Shown: positions 1 through 9,919 of the stretch, in pieces
How positions within the stretch are numbered: position 1 is the stretch's first letter
How the letters are laid out: the number at the start of each line of letters is the position of its first letter
Assembly (NCBI RefSeq): GCF_037975245.1
Contig: NC_092575.1
Span: 14,860,310 to 14,924,309, forward strand
Source: Apostichopus japonicus
Taxonomy: Eukaryota; Echinodermata; Holothuroidea; Aspidochirotida; Stichopodidae
DNA length: 64,000 bases
Reading direction: 5' to 3'
Notes under the pieces: model-generated
The model's input: the letters and a program-made list of their open reading frames with translations, nothing else
Told to the model about the DNA's origin: nothing
Databases searched by the model: none
Program-made: the position numbers and the translations under genes

Positions 1-1412
1 GCATGCATCCTTGGGAGATACAGTACAAAACATAAAGGAATAAGCCTTTTTGGAAGATGACGGAAGGAAAACGACGAGGAACAGATAGGCTTTATTTTGA
101 TCTTGTAGGAAAGATAAAAGAATTATTTCAACAACATTTATATAGATATGTTTATATGGGAACAAAAGTGGAGGAACATTTTGCAGTAGCAATTCTCATC
201 ATTGAGGGGTGGCAACAAGCGATTCTTGGGGGTCATTTAACCAGGGCAACCAATGATAACTTCCAACTTTATGAGTCCACAAATCACAATTGTGTCCGTA
301 ATGTTTTAACTTGAATAATGTAATGTGTGCCAACATGCCTATATGCCTTGTCCATACTTATTTCACCAATAACTGCATGCCTTTTCTAGCGAACCCACAA
401 AGTAACTTGCCCACATGTTTTCATACAGTTATTGTAATTCTTGTATACCGTGAAGAGCAGTACATGCAACGTACCATGCATGCTTTATGGTATAATTAAG
501 GTTGCACTTCAAGGACAGTCCGTATATAGAACCATTCTGAACTAGTAATGTCAGTAATGGTCATATACCAGTACAATTAACAAAGTACATTGTTACAAAT
601 GGATTTGCGTGTATTAATTTCATGCAATACGAAACTATTATGGCTAAGGATGAAAATAATACCCAATTAAACGTGAATTTATTTCGTAATAGTTGCTTCT
701 AGGTATGTGGTTTCATGTTCCTCAGAAAACTTTGCGACAGAACCCGTACCTTCCCACACAACGTATAATTATAATAATGCTCACTTTTTTTTCTATGTGT
801 ATGCGTGACTCTCTGGAGGTTTCAGCGGTTAAATGGTAAATATAGAATCTAATACCGGGACAATAGTTCATCTGCAATGGTTTACTAAAGAGAGGGAACA
901 GAAATATACCCGTAAACGGCCATTTTTTCGAGCGCCGAACAGAAATCTGTATGTGCAAATTCCGCCAATGTCCATTTCCGACATGTTAATCCGTCCGTGC
1001 CCTGGCTGTTTAGAATGCCGACTAATGTGAATAGAGTGAGAGAGAGAGAGTGATGGAAGTATATGTCGGTATAGGCAGTACCCTTTCTATTCAAATCATA
1101 TTCACTGTTATTTTGTTATAAAGCGCCACTTTGGTTCGGTTCTGCAACCTCGATGAATGCATATGTTTAATATGTTTGTCACAATGTATTGGTCGGTAGG
1201 AAACCGCCAAAACATATTCTCTTGCAATTAGTTTGAGGTTGATCCATTTTTTTGTTCACAGATTGACTGGACTATTATCAATTATACGTTGTTACATCTT
1301 TGGCTTTAATTCTGTTGTGAGTGTCACGTATTTCCTTACATTTATTTCGTTTTTTATTTTTAATTTTTTAATATTTTTTATAATTATTTTCTTTTTGGGC
1401 TTCACATTTCAG

Positions 1413-1625
1413 CTCACAGTGATCAGAAATGCCCAAACTGTCGCCGTTCAGCGTAGCTGTTATCCGGGGTGCTTACCTTCACACCAAGAAAACGACGACA
1501 GTGAAAACTCGGTGTATTGCTGTACTGGATCACTTTGCAACAGCGCCATCTCTTTATCGAAAAATGTTTGGGTTGTACCTTGTATTTTAACAATTGTCAT
1601 AAATTTGTCAATATTGATGTTTTAA
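1413..1625 (+). CDS. Terminal exon of a Ly6/uPAR (three-finger) GPI-anchored protein, partial
   Basis: The exon follows a pyrimidine-rich tract and a TTTCAG acceptor at 1407-1412 and reads in phase 0 to TAA at 1623. About 70 residues are encoded. They show a Cys pair in RSCYPGC, then the CC....CN finish typical of Ly6/uPAR domains (YCCTGSLCN), then a strongly hydrophobic C-terminus of about 20 residues ending ILMF, as expected for a GPI-attachment signal. This matches the last exon of Ly6-family genes, whose first exons carry the signal peptide and the first Cys residues. No such exon was found in 1-1412, so it probably lies upstream of the window. The open frame extends back to 1233, but that stretch is low-complexity T-rich intron. 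The ligand or role cannot be told from one exon. The family includes cell-surface receptors, complement regulators and channel modulators. An AATAAA lies at 1783. Confidence 0.72.
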   Translation, partial: LTVIRNAQTVAVQRSCYPGCLPSHQENDDSENSVYCCTGSLCNSAISLSKNVWVVPCILTIVINLSILMF

Positions 1626-1782
1626 ATTCTAAATAACTTTTTCTTGCTTTTTTGTCAGCCATTTTTTTTCTTGTGTTGCTATTATTGGTTGAGACATGTT
1701 CACAAGATGATCCGCCTATTCATAAATTCGTTAAAAAAAATGGTTAAAAGTTACCAGTTCTATATTTTAGAAAGTAATGATT

Positions 1783-1788
1783 AATAAA
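1783..1788 (+). terminator. Candidate poly(A) signal of the Ly6-like gene
   Basis: AATAAA stands about 160 bases after the TAA of the Ly6-like exon and on the same strand. It is a reasonable 3' end signal. No transcript evidence is available. Confidence 0.4.
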
Positions 1789-2399
1789 AGAAATAACAGT
1801 TGGGGTAATATCCTAAAAAGCACTGATCATTTTCTATTGGTAAATGTTTGATTATATTCGTCACCATTCTATTCACCACTAACTAACTTACTTAGTGAAA
1901 TTCGCATTTTTTGAAAGGTTTCTTCACAAAATTGATAAATCAATCAATAAATTTATATTGTCTCCAATTCGGGTGTTATCAGTTTCTAAAACTTTTCAAA
2001 AGTACTTTTCTTGAGATAATGTTCTTAAACAATTAAATATATTATTCTAAGGGTTCAATTAGATAGGGGGCTGCATGTGGGTGATTAAGCATTTTGACAT
2101 TCTGTCATAGGTCTATAAGAGGTAGGGGCGGGGTTGGGGGGGGGGATCAGGCAGTACTGGTGACGCCTTTAGTAATTGTTCAATTATTTTTATGGCTTTT
2201 TGATATTTTGCAGTAATGTTAAAACAACTCAAAGGTCAAACTTAAATATGTATAATATTCTTACATATTAATGAGATTGCAAAGTACTAATTTCAAAATC
2301 TTTTGTTTTAAGCTATGTACTTTTAAGCTGATTTAAAAAGTTTTGTAAATAAATTATTCTTACTGTAATATTGTTTATTGCCCTATGTACCTATATACC

Positions 2400-2434
2400 A
2401 TAGATCATTACATAAATATATGTATGTTTGTATG

Positions 2435-2465
<31 letters not shown>

Positions 2466-2476
2466 ATGTATGTATG

Positions 2477-2507
<31 letters not shown>

Positions 2508-2539
2508 ATATATATATATATATATATGTAATGATCTAT
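2400..2539. repeat. TA/TG microsatellite enclosed by a 14-bp perfect inverted repeat
   Basis: The arms ATAGATCATTACAT (2400-2413) and ATGTAATGATCTAT (2526-2539) are exact reverse complements. Between them lie runs of TA, TATG and TG repeats that are themselves largely self-complementary, so the whole 140 bp can fold back. It may be a microsatellite grown inside a short foldback element. No target duplication was identified. Confidence 0.75.
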
Positions 2540-3706
2540 GATCAATAATTATTGTTTGTAAGTATAATAATAACGAAAATGTGAGTCACAGCTGCATAAT
2601 GGCCTGATTAGTTGAGCGGCGCTGTGCGCCGGTGTTTGCTTCAAGTCGTGTGAACCATGGCGATCGGATGCGAGGCGGCTGCATAGTAGTAGCATTACCA
2701 AGGTTCATTCTTAATTATATGTTTATATATGCGGCTAATTATCCCAATTCCATATCCTCCCGCAAAAGCGTTTGGGAGAGTACGTTGAGAGTCTCGCCTT
2801 CGGGCCAGAAGTGGACTAGCTGACTTGCAATGGAGGGCGCACGTCGATTCGACTGGGTTGATGTTCAACGTCCGTGAAATCATGGCCTCGATGAGGCGTA
2901 TTTAATCTCTTGTTCAACTTTACATTTGTTTTCAAATTTTTATTAACTCTTCCTTTTTTCATCGCATTTGTTTTTCCTCTCGTAAAGTAATCAAAATTGA
3001 ACTGAAATGAATTCATTCTAATACATATCTTTCTAAACTCGGGTCCACGAGAAAGCATATATATTTCTCTTGTCTTTATTCCCCATTATAACTGCGTTTT
3101 CTTTACAGAACAAATAACTCTGATTGATTAGGAAAAGTAGTTCAACATTTCCATTATAAACTTAATTTTTTCGATACCGGGTTGGGAAAAAAAACTAGTG
3201 AATACATCAACCAATGCAGCAAAGTTTTACACCTTTCAAAAAATGTTTATCCATCCAACAAAAGGGGGTCACATGGAAATTTCTGGCTGAAATAGGATCC
3301 GGGCAAGCGGGGTAGGGAGGGGGGTACTGAGTAACTAGTATTTGCGCGAATCATTTGCTAAAAAGTGAAGAAGTAAAAATTCGCTACTATGATAAATGTC
3401 TGAAGATACTACAGCCAGCTCCCGGGACTTCGCCATCATGAACCGCCCACCGGGGGTTCTGAGATACTTTCTAAAGACATTTTACAATAGGAACAACACA
3501 TATCTGAACTTGTTGCGGTTTCCAAGGGTTTGGACATCGCTAGACCTCTTCCGATTATCACTGCTCCAATTCAGTAACAGTATATAATTTATATATACCT
3601 CAACTTAACCCAATCAGACATGCCCTCCTGCAGGAGCTCCTATAGTAGAGCTCATCGAACAGGATACAACTAGTTAAAAGACATCCTCGGCCTACTACAC
3701 CCCTGA
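2540..3706. other. Intergenic, no gene recognised
   Basis: Short open frames occur on both strands (for example 2632-2823 and 2816-3058), but none resembles a known protein or has supporting splice sites. A GC-richer patch at 2600-2890 has a faintly tRNA-like start (TGATTAGTTGAGCG), so it could be an old SINE. I could not confirm a B box. Confidence 0.4.
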
Positions 3707-4038
3707 CAGGGGCGTCGGAGCCGGTACGGCAGGTCCGGCGAACGCCGGACCAATATTCACGCGCGCCAAAAAAAAAAATAGGACTAAGAAAAAAAATGAC
3801 GGCAAGTAGGCTAAATGTGACTACTCTGGCATGGCAGGGGTCTTGTTTTCAAGCTCGGGAAGTGCCATTTCCTGCAATCTGGGGGGCATTTTATCAAAAT
3901 TTTCTCCATTACGCTACGCGCCAACCATGGTGGCGCGTAGCGTAGTTTGCCCTACCAAACGCCCCCCCCCCCCCCCGATATGATAGATGGCCACATTCTG
4001 ATCTGCCGTACCAATCCCAAATAGCTTTCGACGCCCCT

Positions 4039-4649
4039 ATGGAAAGCCGTTTTAACATTTAATAAGGAATTTCAGATATCTCGAAATAATTTCAGGTATC
4101 TCAAATTAAATTACAGATATCTCCAATTTATTTCAGATATCTACAAATAATTGCAGATATCTTAAAATCAATTTCAGATATCTCGAAACACCAGTGAATT
4201 TCAGATATCTGAAATTGAATTCGAGATATCTCGAATTCAATTTCAGATATCTCGAATTCAATTTCAGATATCTCGAGTTCAATTTCAGATATCTGAAATA
4301 GAATTTTAGATATCTCGAATTCAATTTCAGATATCTCGAATTCAATTTCAGATATCTGAATTAGAATTTCAGATATCTCGAATTCATTTTCAGATATCTC
4401 GAATTCAATTTCAGATATCTCGAATTCAATTTCAGATATCTGAATTAGAATTTCAGATATCTCGAAAACTATTTTAGATATCTCGAATTCAATTTCAGAT
4501 ATCTGAAATAAAATTTCAGATATCTGAAATAAAATATCAGATATCTCGAATTCAATTTTAGATATCTGAAAAAGAATTTTAGATATCTAAAATAAGAAAC
4601 AATTTAAGATATCTGAAATTCCCGATTAAATGTTAAAATGGCTTTCCAT
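4039..4649. mobile_element. Foldback transposon with 8-bp target duplication, carrying a GATATC satellite
   Basis: The ends ATGGAAAGCCGTTTTAACAT (4039 on) and, in reverse complement, ATGGAAAGCCATTTTAACAT form a terminal inverted repeat that continues to about 43 bp. The perfect 8-bp direct repeat ACGCCCCT flanks the element (4031-4038 and 4650-4657). Almost the whole interior (about 4065-4618) is the palindromic satellite listed separately. No transposase is encoded, so it must have moved with enzymes supplied elsewhere. An 8-bp duplication fits hAT, P or Merlin type transposases, and the ends do not decide between them. It sits nine bases from the right end of the older element at 3707-4658. 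Confidence 0.8.
4065..4618. repeat. Palindromic AGATATCT satellite, about 21-bp units
   Basis: About 25 units each carry AGATATCT (EcoRV core GATATC), alternating with TCGAATTCAA or TGAAAT spacers. Many joints are fully palindromic, such as TTTCAGATATCTGAAA and GAATTCGAGATATCTCGAATTC-like stretches. Base changes are scattered between units. An open minus-strand frame (4133-4345) simply reads the repeat as RYLKLNS units and is not a gene. Confidence 0.9.
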
Positions 4650-5054
4650 ACGCCCCTGCCTGATTACGCACTATCACTGTTACTGCAATGTAACAGTACA
4701 CTACGAAGAAGTGTATACAGTGTATAAAATATATCACACGGGGAACGTAGGCTACCTCTTTTCTTTACTTTTTAGATTAAGTACGCCTACGCCTGTGCGT
4801 GAAATAATTTCCTTTTCCACACCTTCGTGCTTCTACATGAGATAGTCTCCCGATAATATTATTTTCTTGCATATCAAAACTTGTGTTCTAGTAATTTACT
4901 GGGTTAGCGGGTAATGGGCACGTTTCGTTTACTAGGCGGGCAAAATAGTATACTATGTGGGCAATTGCCCACACAGTTAGTGTGTTATTTACTTCCCTAC
5001 TGCTCGGTGAAACCTGGATCCTTTTCTCCCTGAGTAACTATTAGCTATTTACAG

Positions 5055-5530
5055 TAAGGTGACCATATTTGCCTGACTGGAATCAGGGACATTTATTGCG
5101 TAACTGATATGGGGGGAGGGGTCTAAGGGGAGTGGGTGTCCCCCTCCCCTTTGGAAAATTTTCTAGTGCCTAAGGTGCTTAGATGTAAAATGGTGATACT
5201 TAGAAGCACTTTTTAAATCAATTTTATTTTCAAAAATGTAGCTTTTTCTTAGATGAAATTTATTTACTTTACGAAAGAGTGCTAAGCTAGATCGATCTAG
5301 CATATTCTACTTTACACTGGCCCACCTGAAATACTGTTTAGTTCCGTTCTGCGACTGCACACTTGAATAAATTTGTTTTTTTACAATTATTTTACTTATA
5401 ATGTGGGATATTTTCGAAATTCCTGAACATTTTGACGGATCGGGGACATTTTCGGGGACACTTGTTCATCGGGGACAGCACACTGTAATCGGGGACTGTC
5501 CCCGAAAATCGGGGACGTCTGGTCACCTTA
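5055..5530. mobile_element. Short inverted-repeat transposon with TAAGGTGACCA ends
   Basis: The ends TAAGGTGACCA (5055) and TGGTCACCTTA (ending 5530) are inverted repeats. They are flanked by the perfect 8-bp duplication ATTTACAG (5047-5054 and 5531-5538). Near the right end the motif TCGGGGACA is repeated several times (about 5440-5517). The element is 476 bp and has no transposase. The 8-bp duplication suggests hAT-type mobilisation. Confidence 0.8.
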
Positions 5531-5538
5531 ATTTACAG

Positions 5539-7309
5539 TATTACATTTTCCGTAGTTTCACAATAGGGGGACACGAGATCAAAAAAAAATAACAATAATA
5601 AAATTGAGAGGGCGACATTCAAATCGTTAATTCTGTTGTAAGTTGTGTCAACACGTCTATGGTGTAAATAGAAAGGCAGTTTTCCTTACGTGCACTGATA
5701 ACTAACGGATTGAGGTATTTGCATTGTACAGATGAAATGCATAATTAATTAAGTTGAGATCGTTAGGCCATAGACATTTCCTCAATTAGCCGTGTCTGTT
5801 AAGTACGCTAGTCGTAACTGCATGCTTTTGGTTAACCCTCTTGCAGGTAAGTACCAATTTCACGAAAGTCAGTACTCTATGCATTACTGTAACTTACAGT
5901 ACAAGTTACGCCGTTCATTCAATGTTGTTCCTAACTATAAGAACCAAGCGTTACCCACACCAAGACTCTCATTCATGAGTCACCCTGTCCTTAAGGAAAC
6001 ATTGCTCCCATTGCATTTTCTTTCACCTTCTAGGTTATGCGATTTTATAAATGTAAGAAAGGCAACGACTTTTCAAACTTTGCTTTGAATAGTAGGCCTA
6101 GGCAACAGTACTTTTTGAGGTCCATTTTGTTTTACTTTGTACAGTGCCTTGAGCTGATAACATTATCTGGATAATGATGCATTATCAATTTTGTTATCAG
6201 TATTGTTATTATTAATTGATATGTATACATGAAAAGTGCTTTAACATATAAGGCATTGAAGACTCGCCCCAAACCGCGTGCCACGCTCTGAAAAAGTTAA
6301 CTTTCCGTTGCTCGCAAGTGAAGTGTTCTTCTTGTCGCTACAAAATGCAGACAGTAATGAAACGTGATACCTTGTTATCTTTTATCTAGACCTGAGATGT
6401 CCATTGCTGCTATGTATTCTGTGTTGTGGGTATTGACAGTAGTTGCATGTATTGACTGTACACTAGTGTCTAATTACTGACGGGGCAAGCTGTGTGTTTA
6501 TTTTCTGGGATCGATGGTGGTGTCTTACACTTCTGTTACACCTCACCCAAAACTAGGTCAGATTACCGGCATGAGACGTTTCTTTTTGCGCGAGTCTTCA
6601 CACCCTCTAAGATAAGGTTACTCTATTGTTTGTTTGACAGTACTATGGTTCTTTCAATTGCTCAAGGCCTATCTTTATCTGCTTTTAAAGCATGCAAGGG
6701 AAGGTCAAGTTTGCATAATTTTGTGTTATCACACAGTCTAGGTGATGAAATTGCCCACCCCATTATTTCACAAAATCATGTACAGAAGAATTCAATGCTA
6801 TTAATTTACACATCTCACATTCGATGAGATCTGGTAAGTCCTCATGGATCTATCTTGAAAAGCAGGAATGTGGTTTTAGAGATCTGTCAATAGTTGATCA
6901 TAGCAGTCACAACTCACAAGTACAGTAGCACTTACTTGAATATAAAAATGCCCTGAACAACCTCAGGGAATGTTTTGCATCTTGTTCTAACAAAAATATA
7001 GCCGCCTATTAAACCTGCTTTACAGTATGACATCAACATACATTTCCTCTGATGAGAATTCTTTACAAGATTCATGAAACTAAATCTTGTCACATTTTGG
7101 TGATAGTGGTACATCCATTTATCAATCACACTATCAAACTTACTCTTCCTGTTGTTGGACTATCATTTCCCAATATTTCTACCCCCCCCCCCTTTCCCTC
7201 CCACCAAGTAGACCTGTTGCACTATAACTTTGAATGATATGATGTACTGTACAATTTTATCAAGGAACCTTCATTTTCCCTTACAACTTGTTTTCATGAA
7301 TTTTTCCAG
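5539..7309. other. Intergenic or 5' region of CD2BP2, no coding exon recognised
   Basis: CD2BP2 needs at least one 5' non-coding exon here, because a splice acceptor sits five bases before its ATG. I could not locate that exon. Open frames at 5792-6088 and 6492-6827 match nothing I know and lack convincing splice sites. Confidence 0.4.
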
Positions 7310-7314
7310 CAAAT

Positions 7315-9919
7315 ATGTCTAAAAGGAAAGTTTCCTTCGACGAATTGGGCATCGACAAATCGGAAGAGCCTGTCTGGAAGAAGACCAAGGCTGGAGTTGC
7401 TGCAGTCGATGAGGAAAACAAAGGAGAACGGTTGAGGACATTTAAGCAGAATCACACCTTGGACAGCGATGAAGAAGAAGATGATGATGAGACGACAGAA
7501 GAACAGTACGGAGTGAATGAGGATGATGTGGTGGAAGGTACAGTTGACACTTGTGTTTTCAAAGAGGTGTTGGGAGGGAAGACAGAGATGGGGGGGGAGT
7601 GGAATTGGGGGGATAATTTGGTCAAAACAGTCTCATTTGGGAAAGGTCAATGCTACTGTAGTATTGGACACAATTTTACATTCTTTTGTATTGATGAGAT
7701 CTTGCGTTGGATCATACTGAGGTGCGAATAAGCAATTGTTAATGAAAATTTGGCAGAGGTCTCAAATGTTTTGTGGCTTTCACATGAAGGACTTACCTCT
7801 AAGAGGTTGACAATACAAAGTGACGTATTTGGTATACCCATTTTTGTCTCCTTAATCGGCCAGCGTTAGGATTCAGACAACATCAAAAGATGTCCAATTG
7901 AAAATAAATTGTGAAATAATGAAAAAAAGGGATCGATCAATGGGATTCTGAAATGACAGAGAGTATATACAAGCGTGATATACCGTACATATCGTGTGAA
8001 TTGATGATTACTAATATATTGAAGCCGAGCTTAAGGGGTGGGAATGGGTGGAAGAGGGAAGCCTAACCAAAAGAAATGTGTTCCCAAAGTCTTTAGGGCT
8101 CCCCAGATACCTCCTCCACAAAGTTTCCTTGGCCTTTAGAACACATAATTAGATACAAGTATTTTCATCATACACAATTTTTTGAAGCCCATCAACCATT
8201 TTATTTCATAATATTTCAGAAATGTAATCATAACTAACTAAGGCATCTTTTGGCATATGTGCACATAATAGAAAAGAGAAGCCCAATTTTCATCTGATCG
8301 AGAAGCTTATCATGTCACTTTTTTTCAGGAGCCGAAGACCAAACGATACAAGTTGACGAAGGGGTGAAGTTGACACCCTTTAATCTTCGAGAGGAGATGT
8401 CGGAAGGACGCTTCGATGCAGACGGCAACTACTTTGTCAAGAAGGAAGACCAGGTCAGGGACAACTGGCTGGATAACATCGACTGGGTGAAGGTCAAGGA
8501 GCGTCCGGAGAGCGACGAAGGGGAAGGAGGCGAGGAGGAAGTCCGACCAGAAAAGGAAGTCCTAGCCGAGATAGCCGGACTCATGAAACCCGGAGAAACG
8601 ATCACAAAAGCACTCCAAAGGTTAGGAGGAGGTAAAAGAACCAGAAGAGGCAGCACAGAAAGTCTTCCCAAGAGAAGGTCGAGGAAGAATCCAAAGAAGA
8701 GGCCGGTCAGAGCAAAGAAGATTTGTTGAAGTTAACAGGACTGGCGGATGATATCCTGTGCAGAGGGAACTACGAGGTCTACGGTTACACCTACGAGCGG
8801 ATTCAACACCTCCTCAAGAAACAGGAGGAGAAGGCGAAAGAACAGGTAGACGCAGCGTTCGATATGTTTGGAGAGGAAGTCGATGAAAAGAAACTCGAGA
8901 ATCCAACACCAAAAGGTAGGGAATTTTAAGACATACAGAGAAAGATTCAATAGAAGCTCAAATCACCTTGATAATTGAAACTTTGCTATTGTGTTTGTTT
9001 AAATACTAGATTGGGAGTGGGGTGGGGGAGATAAACCTGTTGATGTCAATCCATTTGTATTGTCACTTTGTCATGTGAATTTAACAATCAAAATTTGCTC
9101 TTTGCCAGGTGCTTGCCTACATAGTCACTTTGTTAAATATGCTCAGGTTTTTCTTTCGTTGTTAACCCAAACAATCTCCTTGAGTTAGCTGTTACTTTTT
9201 TGTATACACATCTTTTCAACGACATCAAGTTCAGGAAGTTGGCATATTTCACATAGCTAATGCATGATCAGCGAAAAGCATCCTAGAAGCACCTCAAACT
9301 GGAAGTTTGCAGCTACTCAACTCTCGATAATCCTCCCAAGTTCAGGCGAAGCAAGGAAATTTAAAAAAAAAATCATATTTATTTTGGTTTTTGTAAAACA
9401 TCAATACAGATCGTACAGTACTTGTAACCTTTCTCTCTTTTTGAATGGCAACTTTTTTCGTCCAATGAATCCATTGGGCTGCTACTATACTTTTCTTGCT
9501 CATATGATTACATAAATTATAAGGGATTATTTTAACAATTTAGGTTGGTGGTGTTAATATTCTTAGATGTATCAGAGATCTGCCAAATGAAACCAAGAAT
9601 TTTATACAGAAGAAATCCTCTCTTTTGTATGTCAGGAAACCACTCGTGCAGTGGACTATATTTCTGCATTCTTCAAATACGTTGTTTTTTTATCGCTGCA
9701 GATGATTCCGAGGAGGCGCTAGATCTTTCAGACGCCGTCCGCTGGGAGTTCAAGTGGGAGAATAAGGCAGATGTCAAGACGTACGGCCCTTACTCCAGCG
9801 AGCAGATGCAGGAATGGGTCAGCCAGGATTACTTTAAGGACGGCGTTTTCGTGAGGAAAGTCGGGAAAGATCAGCAATTCCATACTTCGAAGAGGATCGA
9901 TTTTGATCTGTACACATGA
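7315..9919 (+). CDS. CD2BP2: CD2BP2 (U5 snRNP 52K), GYF-domain protein; this copy carries a 1-nt frameshift
   Basis: Three coding exons: 7315-7537, 8329-8915, 9702-9919 (total 1028 nt; one missing base would make 342 aa, against 341 in human). A TTTCCAG acceptor at 7309 precedes the ATG, so the first exon is non-coding. The product is a nuclear component of the U5/tri-snRNP that binds proline-rich SmB-type tails through its C-terminal GYF domain. Visible family features are the N-terminal MSKRKVSF basic start, the acidic [12 protein letters not shown] block, [43 protein letters not shown], and the GYF domain WEFKWEN...[12 protein letters not shown]...DYF ending KRIDFDLYT. Two oddities are treated as findings: the frame shifts near 8634-8637, so the second exon reads to a stop at 8727-8729 unless corrected, and the signature glycine of GYF is Asp. 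Splice phases agree at both introns. Confidence 0.93.

Larger units (their letters stand above)
3707..4658. mobile_element. hAT-like non-autonomous element, interrupted by a second element
   Basis: The left terminus CAGGGGCGTCGGAGC (from 3707) and the reverse complement of the right end, CAGGGGCGTCGAAAGC, form an imperfect terminal inverted repeat. GGTACGGCAG is shared a few bases further in on both sides. The 5-bp sequence CCTGA flanks both ends (3702-3706 and 4659-4663). Inside is a self-complementary ACGCTACGCGCC stem near 3911-3950 and a C15 run at 3961. Without the 611-bp insertion at 4039-4649 and its 8-bp duplication, the element is about 333 bp and has no coding capacity. The assignment to hAT rests on the CAGGGGCGT-type ends. 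The 5-bp rather than 8-bp duplication leaves room for another superfamily. Confidence 0.65.

Noticed and set aside
1233..1412. Upstream part of the open frame containing the Ly6-like exon
   Set aside because: T-rich low-complexity intron sequence. A good acceptor at 1411-1412 marks the true exon start.
4133..4345. 70-codon minus-strand frame of RYLKLNS repeats
   Set aside because: It is only the translation of the GATATC satellite inside the foldback element. It has no start context or family.
5401..5592. Frame MWDIFEIPEHFDGSG and following
   Set aside because: It lies across the repeated TCGGGGACA right end of a short inverted-repeat transposon.
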